A program made the translations under genes and the position numbers. This document shows positions 50,027 through 58,366 of a DNA stretch of 64,000 bases, in pieces (the first letter of the stretch is position 1; every line of letters starts with the position of its first letter). A model generated the notes under the pieces. It ran no database searches. It was given only the letters and a program-made list of their open reading frames with translations, and had not been told where the DNA came from. The stretch is from Pseudomonas sp. RIT288 (GTDB taxonomy: Bacteria; Pseudomonadota; Gammaproteobacteria; Pseudomonadales; Pseudomonadaceae): the NCBI RefSeq assembly GCF_000631985.1, contig NZ_JFYN01000034.1, positions 558,001-622,000 on the forward strand, read 5' to 3'.

Positions 50027-52093
50027 ATGTCGACCACCCGTGCCCGCTTCAGCCTTTCGCTCACCGACGTTAAACATGACCTGCAGGTCCTCTCCTTCAC
50101 CGGCCACGAATCCATCAGCCAGCCCTACACGTTCGAGATCGAGTTGGTCAGCGAACGAGCGAACCTGCGCCTTGAAAGCTTCATGCACCAGCAGGCGTTC
50201 CTGGCGTTCGACCTCGAAGGTCATGGCATCCACGGCGTAGTCAATCGCGTTGCCCGGGGCGATAGCGGCAAACGCCTGACTCGCTACAGCCTGACACTGG
50301 TTCCACGCCTTTCGTATCTGCAACACCGTTTCAACCAGCGAATTTTCCAGCAGATTAACGTGCCACAGATCATTACCCGGATTCTCGCGGACAACGGCAT
50401 TCAACGTGACCTGCACCAGTTTCATCTCGGCGCCGACTATCCGCCGCGCGAATACTGTGTCCAGTCGGAATCCGATCTGCACTTCATCCAGCGCCTGTGT
50501 CAGGAAGAAGGCATTCACTATCACTTCCAGCACAGCCGGGAAAAACACCTGCTGGTGCTGGGCGACAATCAGACGGTTTTTCCTCGTCTGGAGCGCCCCA
50601 CACCCTATCGCCAGGACAGCGGCATGGTGGCCGAAACGCCTGCGATCCAACAATGGCAGGTACGGGTAGAAACCCGCCCCACGGCGACCACGCGCCGCGA
50701 TCATGACTTTCGCAAGACCCGCTTTCTGCTGGAGGCGACCCAACGGCCCGACAGCGACGCGGCACGGCCGGCGCTTGAGGATTATCGCTATCCGGGGCTC
50801 TTCACCGACGGCGCGCGGGGCAAGCAACTGACCCACCGCGCCCTCGAAAGTCATCGCGCCGACTACTTGCAGGCTCGCGGCCACAGCGATCAGCCAAGCC
50901 TGATGGCGGGTCATTTCCTGTCGATCAGCGAGCATCCCTGCGAGGACAACAATCGGTTGTGGCTGCTGACCGAGGTGAACCACTGCGGCAAACAGCCCGC
51001 CGTGCTGGAGGAAACGCTGGACGGGGTGGCCGGCGCCGCTGACGATGGTTTTGTAGAAGGCTACCGGAACGATTTTGTCGCCACGCCATGGGAGGTGATC
51101 TACCGTCCACCACAATCATTCGTGAAGCCGCGAATCTTCGGCAGTCAGACCGCCGTGGTTACCGGTCCCGTCAACGAAGAGATCCATTGCGACGCGTTTG
51201 GTCGGGTCAAAGTCCAGTTCTACTGGGATCGCGAAGGCAATCACGACGACCACAGCAGCTGCTGGTTGCGGTTGGCCTCGAACTGGGCCGGCAGCGCCCA
51301 CGGCAGCGTGACGCTGCCCCGGGTCGGCATGGAAGTGCTGGTCAGTTTTCTCGAGGGCGACCCCGATCACCCGGTGGTCAGCGGCTGCCTGATCAACAGC
51401 GCCAACCCGGCCCCCTATGAACTGCCGGAACACAAGACCCGCAGCGTGTTTCGCTCACGCAGTTCACCGGACAATGGCGGCTTCAACGAATTGCATGTGG
51501 AAGATCGCGCCGGTCGTGAACTGATTTACCTGCGCGCCCAGCGCGACCTCGAACACAAGGTGGAAAACGACAGCCGCCTGGACGTCGGCAACCAGCGCCA
51601 CGAAACCATCAAGGGCCACAGCATCAGCGTGTTGCAGGCCGAAGAACAGCGCACCGTGCACGGCGACCGCAAAACCCGGCTGCATGCCAGCGATCACTTG
51701 CACGTCAGCGGAGACAGTCATAGCCGTGTCGATCGGTTGCAGGTGATCGAAGCCGGTCGGCAGATCCACCTCAACGCCGGCGATCATCTGGTACTCAACG
51801 CCGGCAACAGCATCAGCCTCACGGTCGGTGGCGAGCATCTGGTGATCGGTCACGGTGGCATTTTCAGCAGCAGTGCCATTCAGGTCGGCGGCAGCCCCAC
51901 ATCTGTTACGCCAGCGAGGGCATTGATGCCCGATGGCGTAACAGATGTGGGGCTGCCGCCGCCATTGCCACCCGTGCTGGCGCCCACGCAACTCGCGCTG
52001 CTGGCGGACAACAACGCCATGGGAGCGACTTTCTGCGCGCTTTGCGAAGACTGTCGCGATGGCGTCTGCCTGCCACGGGAGAACGCCGCATGA
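50027..52093 (+). CDS. vgrG: Type VI secretion spike protein VgrG
   Basis: Trimeric puncturing tip of the T6SS, 688 residues. The N-terminal gp27-like region starts FSLSLTDVKHDLQVLSFTGH, the gp5-like OB fold is near residues 375-460 (CDAFGRVKVQFYWDRE, PRVGMEVLVSFLEGDPDHP), and the C-terminal beta-helix has repeated short polar strands (about residues 500-610). A Cys-bearing tail (CALCEDCRDGVC) ends the protein. No other T6SS structural genes are in the window, so this is an orphan vgrG island carrying its own adaptor and effector. A 27-bp perfect inverted repeat lies inside the 3' part. Confidence 0.95.
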   Translation: MSTTRARFSLSLTDVKHDLQVLSFTGHESISQPYTFEIELVSERANLRLESFMHQQAFLAFDLEGHGIHGVVNRVARGDSGKRLTRYSLTLVPRLSYLQHRFNQRIFQQINVPQIITRILADNGIQRDLHQFHLGADYPPREYCVQSESDLHFIQRLCQEEGIHYHFQHSREKHLLVLGDNQTVFPRLERPTPYRQDSGMVAETPAIQQWQVRVETRPTATTRRDHDFRKTRFLLEATQRPDSDAARPALEDYRYPGLFTDGARGKQLTHRALESHRADYLQARGHSDQPSLMAGHFLSISEHPCEDNNRLWLLTEVNHCGKQPAVLEETLDGVAGAADDGFVEGYRNDFVATPWEVIYRPPQSFVKPRIFGSQTAVVTGPVNEEIHCDAFGRVKVQFYWDREGNHDDHSSCWLRLASNWAGSAHGSVTLPRVGMEVLVSFLEGDPDHPVVSGCLINSANPAPYELPEHKTRSVFRSRSSPDNGGFNELHVEDRAGRELIYLRAQRDLEHKVENDSRLDVGNQRHETIKGHSISVLQAEEQRTVHGDRKTRLHASDHLHVSGDSHSRVDRLQVIEAGRQIHLNAGDHLVLNAGNSISLTVGGEHLVIGHGGIFSSSAIQVGGSPTSVTPARALMPDGVTDVGLPPPLPPVLAPTQLALLADNNAMGATFCALCEDCRDGVCLPRENAA
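51887..51960. repeat. 27-bp perfect inverted repeat inside vgrG
   Basis: The left arm (51887-51913, beginning GGCGGCAGCCCCACATCTG) is exactly complementary to the right arm (51934-51960). The 20-nt loop contains a nested GGGCA-TTGA-TGCCC hairpin. It encodes the stretch GGSPTSVTPARALMPDGVTD plus a few following residues, between the beta-helix and the cysteine tail. Confidence 0.95.
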
Positions 52094-52947
52094 GCGAAAC
52101 GTTTCCGCGCCGCTGGATGACCGGTCAATTCGCCTCAGGGCACGGCCTGTATGTGCTACTGGACTCACAGCCGCCACAACGGGAAACCCGGCAGACGCTG
52201 CTGCAAACCAGCGACTTCGAGCATTACCGCATCCTCTACAAAGACACACCCGCCGCCGAACTGGCGGACAACGGGCCGTTTGTCTTCGCCCTGGAGCGGT
52301 ACGACGACAAGCGCATCGCGCCGTTGCTCGCCAGTCCGGAAAGCAACTGGGGATGGCTGTTCAGCCTGCCGCAAACCTCCCTGTCCGCGTGGGTCGAACA
52401 CTGGCAGCAACGGCTGATCATCGGCGCACGCCCGCATCAGGCGCTGTACCGCTTTCACGACAACCGCGTGCTGACCCGGACACTGGCGTATCTGCCAACC
52501 GAAGACATTGCGGCCTACCTCGGCCCCGCCCTCAGCGTGTGTTACTGGCAGGGCACGCAATGGGAAAGCTGCGACAACCCGGCGCCTGGCCACTATCCAC
52601 TGCCAGAGTCTCCACCGTGGCTGCATACACCCGTGCCTGCGGAGCAAACCCGCGAGATTCGCCAGCTTAACGCTCATCGCTATCTGCTGGCCGGACACGA
52701 ACAGGCCTACGCCGACCTCGCCCGTACACAGCCACCGCAAACCTGGCTGCGCGAACGCTTGGCGCAGGCGGATGAGTGGGGGTGGCAGACCCCGCAGCAG
52801 CTGGAGTTTCTGCTGATTCACAGCTTGCGAGCGCCGGCCAACGGCTTTGATGCGCAGTGGCAAGTGCGCCCGGGGGAAACGCCGCTGGACCACTTCGAAC
52901 GGGTGAGCCACTGGGTAAAAACGATGGCTGAAGAGGCAACGCAGTGA
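52090..52947 (+). CDS. DUF4123 T6SS effector adaptor (Tap/TEC)
   Basis: A 285-residue chaperone that loads an effector onto its cognate VgrG. The DUF4123 domain fills the N-terminal 130 residues: HGLYVLLDSQ, then the middle PFVFALERYDDKRIAPLLA and NWGWLFSLPQT. The C-terminal part has RYLLAGHEQAYADLA, likely a separate helical module that meets the effector. Its ATG overlaps the vgrG stop by 4 bp. The lipase gene downstream is the obvious cargo, with the two immunity-like genes in between. Confidence 0.88.
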   Translation: MSETFPRRWMTGQFASGHGLYVLLDSQPPQRETRQTLLQTSDFEHYRILYKDTPAAELADNGPFVFALERYDDKRIAPLLASPESNWGWLFSLPQTSLSAWVEHWQQRLIIGARPHQALYRFHDNRVLTRTLAYLPTEDIAAYLGPALSVCYWQGTQWESCDNPAPGHYPLPESPPWLHTPVPAEQTREIRQLNAHRYLLAGHEQAYADLARTQPPQTWLRERLAQADEWGWQTPQQLEFLLIHSLRAPANGFDAQWQVRPGETPLDHFERVSHWVKTMAEEATQ

Positions 52948-53717
52948 AACGATTTTTTCGACATGCCGGGTGGGTGGGCTGCATGGGGATGTTGCCGGGT
53001 TGTGTGGCGAGTCCGCCTGACAGTTTCACCTTCACGGCTGATTTGCCACCGGGGTTTGTTTATCAAGCTATCGCCAAATACGAACCCGATGCAGGTGAAA
53101 CCTGCACTGTTCCGGACGGCCGCAATACCGCCGAGGGGTACAACCTGCAGTGGCGTGAGAACTACGTGGCCGTATCAGAAATAGCTATTCGCAGAACCGT
53201 GCGCGGCTGCCCGTTGGTGATCCGCAAAATCGACCTGGAACTCTACTTTGCATATGGCAAAGATCGAGGGGATTTCGCTTCAGACTATGCCGCCGTGGCC
53301 ATACGCGGAGAACTTGAAGAAAAGTACAAAGGCACATTCGACGAAAGCGGTGAAAGCCGTTTTTACGGCCAGTGCCAGTGGCTGTTCCGCACGATGGGAC
53401 CGTACCGCCGCATCGTAAAACTCCTCGACTGCAAAAAAACCGATGAGCTTGGCGCACTCGCGCGAGGTCGCCCTTTTGCCGCTTATATCCTCGACCAACT
53501 GCCGGGAAAAACCGTGCGGATGAAGATCGATTTAGCGGAGGAAGAAAGGCCTGCCATCGGCAAGACCTGGGTCAAAGTACCTAACGGCTGGAAGCGCTGC
53601 ATGGGCGACAACTTCGAAGACCAGTACGCCTTCTGCTTCGGCAACCATACCGATTTCAGCACCTTCCAGATGGTCGATGGCCGCATCTGCACCATCTATC
53701 CCGGCTGCACGGAATAA
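52944..53717 (+). CDS. Putative T6SS immunity lipoprotein, copy 1
   Basis: A 257-residue protein with no known family recognised. The start is a GTG at 52944 (MKRFFRHAGW) that overlaps the adaptor stop and follows AAGAGG. A short signal peptide ends at a lipobox-like MLPGC (cysteine near residue 20). The mature part has eight cysteines, an even number that suits disulfides in the periplasm. It is encoded just before a second near-copy and the lipase effector gene; T6SS lipase immunity proteins are often periplasmic lipoproteins. The immunity role is inferred from position, cellular location and duplication, not from similarity. Confidence 0.65.
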   Translation: MKRFFRHAGWVGCMGMLPGCVASPPDSFTFTADLPPGFVYQAIAKYEPDAGETCTVPDGRNTAEGYNLQWRENYVAVSEIAIRRTVRGCPLVIRKIDLELYFAYGKDRGDFASDYAAVAIRGELEEKYKGTFDESGESRFYGQCQWLFRTMGPYRRIVKLLDCKKTDELGALARGRPFAAYILDQLPGKTVRMKIDLAEEERPAIGKTWVKVPNGWKRCMGDNFEDQYAFCFGNHTDFSTFQMVDGRICTIYPGCTE

Positions 53718-53748
53718 GGAGTGTTCCACATGACGTCATTTGAAAAGG
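53021..53748 (+). repeat. Tandem direct repeat, copy A (728 bp)
   Basis: Matches 53846-54573 with an offset of exactly 825 bp. Reading both copies base by base I see only four substitutions and no indels. The repeat runs from just after the signal-peptide codons of the first immunity-like gene through its stop to about 19 bp into the next gene. Confidence 0.93.
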
Positions 53749-54542
53749 GGTTGCACAGCTACCTCACCGGGCCTCACTTGCGATGCATGGCGATGCTGGG
53801 TGGTTGCTTCGCTCTTATGGCTGGCTGCAAGAGCAGTCCGTCCAACAGCTTCACCTTCACGGCTGATTTGCCGCCGGGGTTTGTTTATCAAGCTATCGCC
53901 AAATACGAACCCGATGCAGGTGAAACCTGCACTGTTCCGGACGGCCGCAATACCGCCGAGGGGTACAACCTGCAGTGGCGTGAGAACTACGTGGCCGTAT
54001 CAGAAATAGCTATTCGCAGAACCGTGCGCGGCTGCCCGTTGGTGATCCGCAAAATCGACCTGGAACTCTACTTTGCATATGGCAAAGATCGAGGGGATTT
54101 CGCTTCAGACTATGCCGCCGTGGCCATACGCGGAGAACTTGAAGAAAAGTACAAAGGCACATTCGACGAAACCGGTGAAAGCCGTTTTTACGGCCAGTGC
54201 CAGTGGCTGTTCCGCACGATGGGACCGTACCGCCGCATCGTAAAACTCCTCGACTGCAAAAAAACCGATGAGCTTGGCGCACTCGCGCGAGGTCGCCCTT
54301 TTGCCGCTTATATCCTCGACCAACTGCCGGGAAAAACCGTGCGGATGAAGATCGATTTAGCGGAGGAAGAAAGGCCTGCCATCGGCAAGACCTGGGTCAA
54401 AGTACCTAACGGCTGGAAGCGCTGCATGGGCGACAACTTCGAAGACCAGTACGCCTTCTGCTTCGGCAACCATACCGATTTCAGCACCTTCCAGATGGTC
54501 GATGGCCGCATCTGCACCATCTATCCCGGCTGCACGGAATAA
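53730..54542 (+). CDS. Putative T6SS immunity lipoprotein, copy 2 (chimeric N-terminus)
   Basis: A 270-residue paralogue of the preceding protein. From FTFTADLPPG onward the two differ at one residue (DESGES versus DETGES). The N-terminus is different: it begins MTSFEKGLHS, very like the start of the effector (MTSLEKDLQS), and then has its own hydrophobic segment and lipobox LMAGC (cysteine near residue 33). The ribosome site and first codons therefore seem to come from an effector gene 5' end by recombination. A shorter form from an internal ATG would still reach the lipobox. Eight mature cysteines are kept. Confidence 0.65.
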   Translation: MTSFEKGLHSYLTGPHLRCMAMLGGCFALMAGCKSSPSNSFTFTADLPPGFVYQAIAKYEPDAGETCTVPDGRNTAEGYNLQWRENYVAVSEIAIRRTVRGCPLVIRKIDLELYFAYGKDRGDFASDYAAVAIRGELEEKYKGTFDETGESRFYGQCQWLFRTMGPYRRIVKLLDCKKTDELGALARGRPFAAYILDQLPGKTVRMKIDLAEEERPAIGKTWVKVPNGWKRCMGDNFEDQYAFCFGNHTDFSTFQMVDGRICTIYPGCTE

Positions 54543-54573
54543 GGAGTGTTCCACATGACGTCACTTGAAAAGG
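53846..54573 (+). repeat. Tandem direct repeat, copy B (728 bp)
   Basis: Second copy of the 53021-53748 unit. It ends inside the first seven codons of the lipase effector gene. Confidence 0.93.
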
Positions 54574-56741
54574 ACCTGCAATCACCGCTCAACAACCGCC
54601 TGCTGAGCTGCCCCGCACAAGGTAACTGGAGCAGTTTTCAACTGGTCGATGAGTTTGGCTCGGGGGCGGCTTATGAGGGATTGGCCTATGTTGCGGTCGA
54701 TTCAGAGGGACAACTATTCAATGGATACCTCGATATCAACGGTATTGGAAAGGTCGAAAACTATTGCGCGGGTCCGATTGCGTTGCGCTTCGAACAGGCT
54801 TACGAGGGTCAGGAAAAAGTCTATCTGCGCGTAATGGAACGTCCCCACTACCCACTGAAAATCACCGAACTCCAGGTTCGCGCCGAACAAACCCGTTACC
54901 GCAATCCGGACGCCACCCGTAACCGCGAACAACCCGTTCCGGACGGCGACGAATACATACAGGTGGAGGTGCGCCATCTGGTCCGGCATGTCGCTCATCT
55001 ACCACCCGAGGTCTATCGCCACTACCCCGCCAACAGTGGCCTGTCAGCGATCATGGGCAAGCATGCACAGGTCGGCGTCGCTCTGGCCTCGCGCAAGCAC
55101 ACGGTGCTGGAAGTCCGTGCGTTGCGGGCCTTGCGCCCGATGCTGTCGACCGCGCCGGAGTTCTGCGCACTCAACCTCTATCAACTGGCATTGATGGCCA
55201 CCCTGAGTTACTGCCCTTTTGGCCAGAAACCCGCCACCGCTCCGATCAAGGAACCCAAGGTGACCTTCCCCGAACAACCCAGTGTCGGCAACTGGTTCGC
55301 CGATGCCTTGGCCAAGTCTGATGAGCTGTGGCGCGTCGATGCCGCGCAAAAGAATGCCTATTACCCTTTGTATGAAGACGTGGCGTATTCGAGAAGGCTG
55401 GAAATCGTGCCGTTCGATCCGACGCTGTATGAGGTCAATGATCCAGCCCTTGGGGAGGATCAGGAGCATCCCGAGAAGGTTCACTTTCTCGACGACAGGC
55501 ACCTCGGTAAAAAGGCCACTGACACTCAGGCGTTCATAACTCACAATGACGGACTGATTTTGATTGCAGTGCGGGGCACTTTTGAGATCATCCCCGATGG
55601 ATTGCGCGATGCCGATGCACAGCAAGTCCCATTCGTTGAGGGCGTGGGCCAGGTACACCGAGGTTTTTACACGGCAGCACAGACTGCATACGATTTCGCA
55701 ATTAAATATCTCGACAGATTCTACGCCGGCCAAAAACTACTCATCTGCGGCCACAGCCTCGGCGGTGCAATCACCCTGCTGCTCGCGGAAATGCTGCGCC
55801 GCAGATCGAATTTCACGTACAACATCCAGCTCTACACCTACGGCGCCCCCCGCGCCGGCGATACCGTCTTCACCCAAGCCGCCGCCCCGCAGGTGCATTA
55901 CCGCATGGTCAACCACAACGACCCGGTGCCCAGCGTGCCGGGTAGCTGGATGAATACCAAAGTTGGGGTCTACGGGACTGGCGCGGCGTTGATGTTTACC
56001 AACGTGCCGGTCGGGCTGTCGGTGTTCGTCGCGGGGATTACAAACTGGACGGGGGAAGCCTACGACCACCATGGCACCCTGCATCACGCCATGCCGGTGG
56101 AGTTCGGGCGCCAGCAGACCTCTTCGATCCTGTGGGAGCCGGGCAGCGACACCATCACCCAGCACGCCGCGTGCACCCTCGCGCTGCAACAGAAAAACGG
56201 CCTGCCGGATCGTCCGGGATTGTTACGGCAGATCTTCAATGCCGGGCATCACTCGATGGTCGGCGGCTATGTCCCGGCGTGCTGGGCCGCCTTGCGCCGC
56301 TGGCAACAGGCCCATGAGGCGAATCGCACGCGGGTCACTGACAGCGAGTTTGAATGGGTGGAGCAAGCGCTGGTGCGCATTACCCGGCAATTGCGCGCCG
56401 CTCGCCAGGACCTGCTGGCCCGGCCAGCGGCCTACGTGCGCACCCAGGAGCGCACGATCGAGGCGATCAGCCATGAAGTCAGCCGCATCGAGACCAGCCA
56501 TGCGCGCCTGAGCGCCTTGCGGCATAAACGGGTCAGCGCAACGGACGTCTATGGCCTGCTCGCCGAACAGCCGGCGCTGCTCGCCGAGTGCATGCAACGC
56601 TGGCGTGCGCACCCGGAAAACCTCAAGCAAGAACAACTCGCGCAGGCTCCGGACAACGCCAGCAACGATGCACGGCTGACCTCACTTTACGGGCATACGA
56701 TCGGTGCGCCGCATACGCTTGATATCGATTCGATCATCTAG
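54555..56741 (+). CDS. T6SS lipase effector (class 3 lipase, Tle-like)
   Basis: A 728-residue predicted phospholipase toxin. The first 170 residues form a domain typical of pseudomonad VgrG-linked lipases (SFQLVDEFGSGAAYEGLAY, HYPLKITELQVRAEQTRYR). The Lipase_3 domain spans about residues 330-515 with nucleophile S401 in CGHSLGGAITLL, a likely catalytic aspartate D456 in NHNDPVPSVPGSW and histidine candidates at 505-511. The C-terminal 200 residues are helical with a coiled-coil segment. The ATG at 54555 has an AAGGAG site. Its cargo adaptor and VgrG lie upstream. Expected to act on target-cell membrane phospholipids; the Tle subfamily is not assigned. Confidence 0.85.
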   Translation: MTSLEKDLQSPLNNRLLSCPAQGNWSSFQLVDEFGSGAAYEGLAYVAVDSEGQLFNGYLDINGIGKVENYCAGPIALRFEQAYEGQEKVYLRVMERPHYPLKITELQVRAEQTRYRNPDATRNREQPVPDGDEYIQVEVRHLVRHVAHLPPEVYRHYPANSGLSAIMGKHAQVGVALASRKHTVLEVRALRALRPMLSTAPEFCALNLYQLALMATLSYCPFGQKPATAPIKEPKVTFPEQPSVGNWFADALAKSDELWRVDAAQKNAYYPLYEDVAYSRRLEIVPFDPTLYEVNDPALGEDQEHPEKVHFLDDRHLGKKATDTQAFITHNDGLILIAVRGTFEIIPDGLRDADAQQVPFVEGVGQVHRGFYTAAQTAYDFAIKYLDRFYAGQKLLICGHSLGGAITLLLAEMLRRRSNFTYNIQLYTYGAPRAGDTVFTQAAAPQVHYRMVNHNDPVPSVPGSWMNTKVGVYGTGAALMFTNVPVGLSVFVAGITNWTGEAYDHHGTLHHAMPVEFGRQQTSSILWEPGSDTITQHAACTLALQQKNGLPDRPGLLRQIFNAGHHSMVGGYVPACWAALRRWQQAHEANRTRVTDSEFEWVEQALVRITRQLRAARQDLLARPAAYVRTQERTIEAISHEVSRIETSHARLSALRHKRVSATDVYGLLAEQPALLAECMQRWRAHPENLKQEQLAQAPDNASNDARLTSLYGHTIGAPHTLDIDSII

Positions 56742-56785
56742 TGCAATCGGAGGGGGCGAAACGCTGGAGTCCCCGGCACCTCCGA

Positions 56786-58366
56786 TCAAATCGAATGTAT
56801 CGATTGGGTCCCCTTCGCCATCTCCCCCGACGGATACACCGACTCCCAGCCCCCGCCCAACGCCCGGTACAACCCGACCATCGCCAGCGAAACGCCGGTC
56901 GAACTTTCCACCCACTGCTCCTGAGTTGCCAGCAATGCGCCTTGCACGGTGAGGACGTTGACGAAATCAACCACGCCTTCGACGTATTGCTGTTGCGCGG
57001 TGCGCAGGGCGATCTGGTTCTGGCGTACGGCTTCGGCGAGGCTGTCGCGGCGGCGTTGGCTGGCGTTGTAGGCGGTCAGCTGGTCGTCGATTTCGTGCCA
57101 GGCGCGCAGCACGGTCTGCTGGTAGGCGATGGCCGCTTCCTGTTGCTGGGCTTCGCGCAGTTGCAGCATGCCGCGCAGGCGTCCGCCGTCGAACAGCGGC
57201 AGGCTGAATTGCGGGCCGATACCGAAAGCTCGCGAGCCCCAGGAACCGAAATCGCTCAGTTGCATCGCTTGCGATCCGAGGTTGCCGGACAGGGTGATGC
57301 GCGGATAGAAATCACCCTTGGCCACGCCGATGTTGGCGGTGGCAGCGTGCAGGCGCGCTTCGGCCTGTCGGATGTCCGGACGGCGTTCGGCCAACTGCGA
57401 TGGCAGGCCGATGGCGACTTGCAACGGTGACTGCGGCACCGCACCGTCTGTGGATAACTCCTTGGCCAGTGCTTGCGGTGGTTCGCCCATCAGCAGGCTG
57501 ATCGCATTGATCAGTTGTGACTGGCGCTGCTCAAGGGCCGGCAGGCGCGATTCGATGGCGGAAACCTGCGCGGCGGCTTCGGCGACGTCCAGATCGGTCG
57601 CTACACCGTCGTTCAGACGCAGTTGCGACAGCTTGAGGCTGTGCCGGGCGACGTCGAGGTTCTGCTCGGTGACCGCGCGGGTGTTCTGCACGCCGCGCAG
57701 TTGGATGTAGTTCTGTGCGGTGTCGGCGAGGACCGCGAGCAGCACGCCACGACGATCGTTTTCGGCGACTTCGAGGTTGGCATCGGCGGCTTCGGTTTCG
57801 CGGCGTACACGGCCCCAGAAATCCAGTTCCCAGGAGGCGGAGAAACCGGCGTCCCACAGGTTGAAAGCGGAATCGCCGTTGTGCCCGGACGGGTCATTCA
57901 GGCCTTCACCACTGTTGCGTTTACGCGCGTAGCTCCCGGTAGCGGCAGTGTTCGGGTAGCGATCCGCGGTGATCACCTGGCGCGCGGCACGGCTTTGTTG
58001 CAAACGGCTGCTGGCCAGTTGCAGATCGAGGTTACTGTTCATCGCGCGCTGAGTCAGGGCTGAGAGTTGCGGGTCGTGGAAAACCTCCCACCAGCGTTCG
58101 TTCAGCGGTTCGCTGACGGCTTGGCTGGGAGCGGACTTGGCGGGTTTGGCCCAGTCGCTGATCTGTGTAGCTTCAGGCTTGTGGAAGTCCGGGCCAACGG
58201 TACAGGCGCTAAGGCCAAACAAGCTCACCACAACAAGTGACTGATACAGACTTTTGTGGCGAGGGAGCTTGCTCCCGCTCGAGTGCGTAGCACTCGCGAT
58301 TTTCGGGGTCGCTTCGCCCCCCCGCGCGAGCAAGCTCCCTCGACACAGGTTTTTACGCAGAATCAT
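56786..58366 (-). CDS. NodT-type outer membrane efflux lipoprotein with REP insertion in signal peptide
   Basis: TolC-like channel of 526 residues, last gene of an EmrAB-type pump operon. The mature part starts at the lipobox LSAC (residue 55) followed by TVGPDFHKP and shows RRPDIRQAEARLHAA and the two coiled-coil OEP repeats. The N-terminus is odd: after MILRK there are 33 extra residues encoded by a REP palindrome, then SLYQSLVVVSLFGLSAC. Removing the insert gives a normal 22-residue lipoprotein signal. The ATG at 58366 overlaps the adaptor stop (ATGA), which supports this start. Export with a 40-residue n-region is uncertain. Confidence 0.85.
   Translation of the reverse strand: MILRKNLCRGSLLARGGEATPKIASATHSSGSKLPRHKSLYQSLVVVSLFGLSACTVGPDFHKPEATQISDWAKPAKSAPSQAVSEPLNERWWEVFHDPQLSALTQRAMNSNLDLQLASSRLQQSRAARQVITADRYPNTAATGSYARKRNSGEGLNDPSGHNGDSAFNLWDAGFSASWELDFWGRVRRETEAADANLEVAENDRRGVLLAVLADTAQNYIQLRGVQNTRAVTEQNLDVARHSLKLSQLRLNDGVATDLDVAEAAAQVSAIESRLPALEQRQSQLINAISLLMGEPPQALAKELSTDGAVPQSPLQVAIGLPSQLAERRPDIRQAEARLHAATANIGVAKGDFYPRITLSGNLGSQAMQLSDFGSWGSRAFGIGPQFSLPLFDGGRLRGMLQLREAQQQEAAIAYQQTVLRAWHEIDDQLTAYNASQRRRDSLAEAVRQNQIALRTAQQQYVEGVVDFVNVLTVQGALLATQEQWVESSTGVSLAMVGLYRALGGGWESVYPSGEMAKGTQSIHSI
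58255..58348. repeat. REP pair inserted inside coding sequence
   Basis: TGTGGCGAGGGAGCTTGCTCCCGCT-type arm and its slightly diverged inverted partner (GAGCAAGCTCCCTCGACACAGG), with an inner GAGTGCGTAGCACTC palindrome. It is flanked by TTTT on both sides and adds 99 bp, so the reading frame of the channel gene is kept with no stop codon. Confidence 0.9.

Noticed and set aside
51887..51960. vgrG inverted repeat considered as a phase-variation switch
   Set aside because: No invertase gene is nearby, the loop is only 20 nt, and inversion would change only a few residues without altering frame or promoter.
53021..54573. Tandem repeat considered purely an assembly artefact
   Set aside because: The two copies have different signal-peptide regions and four point differences, which a simple assembly duplication would not create; long reads would still be useful.
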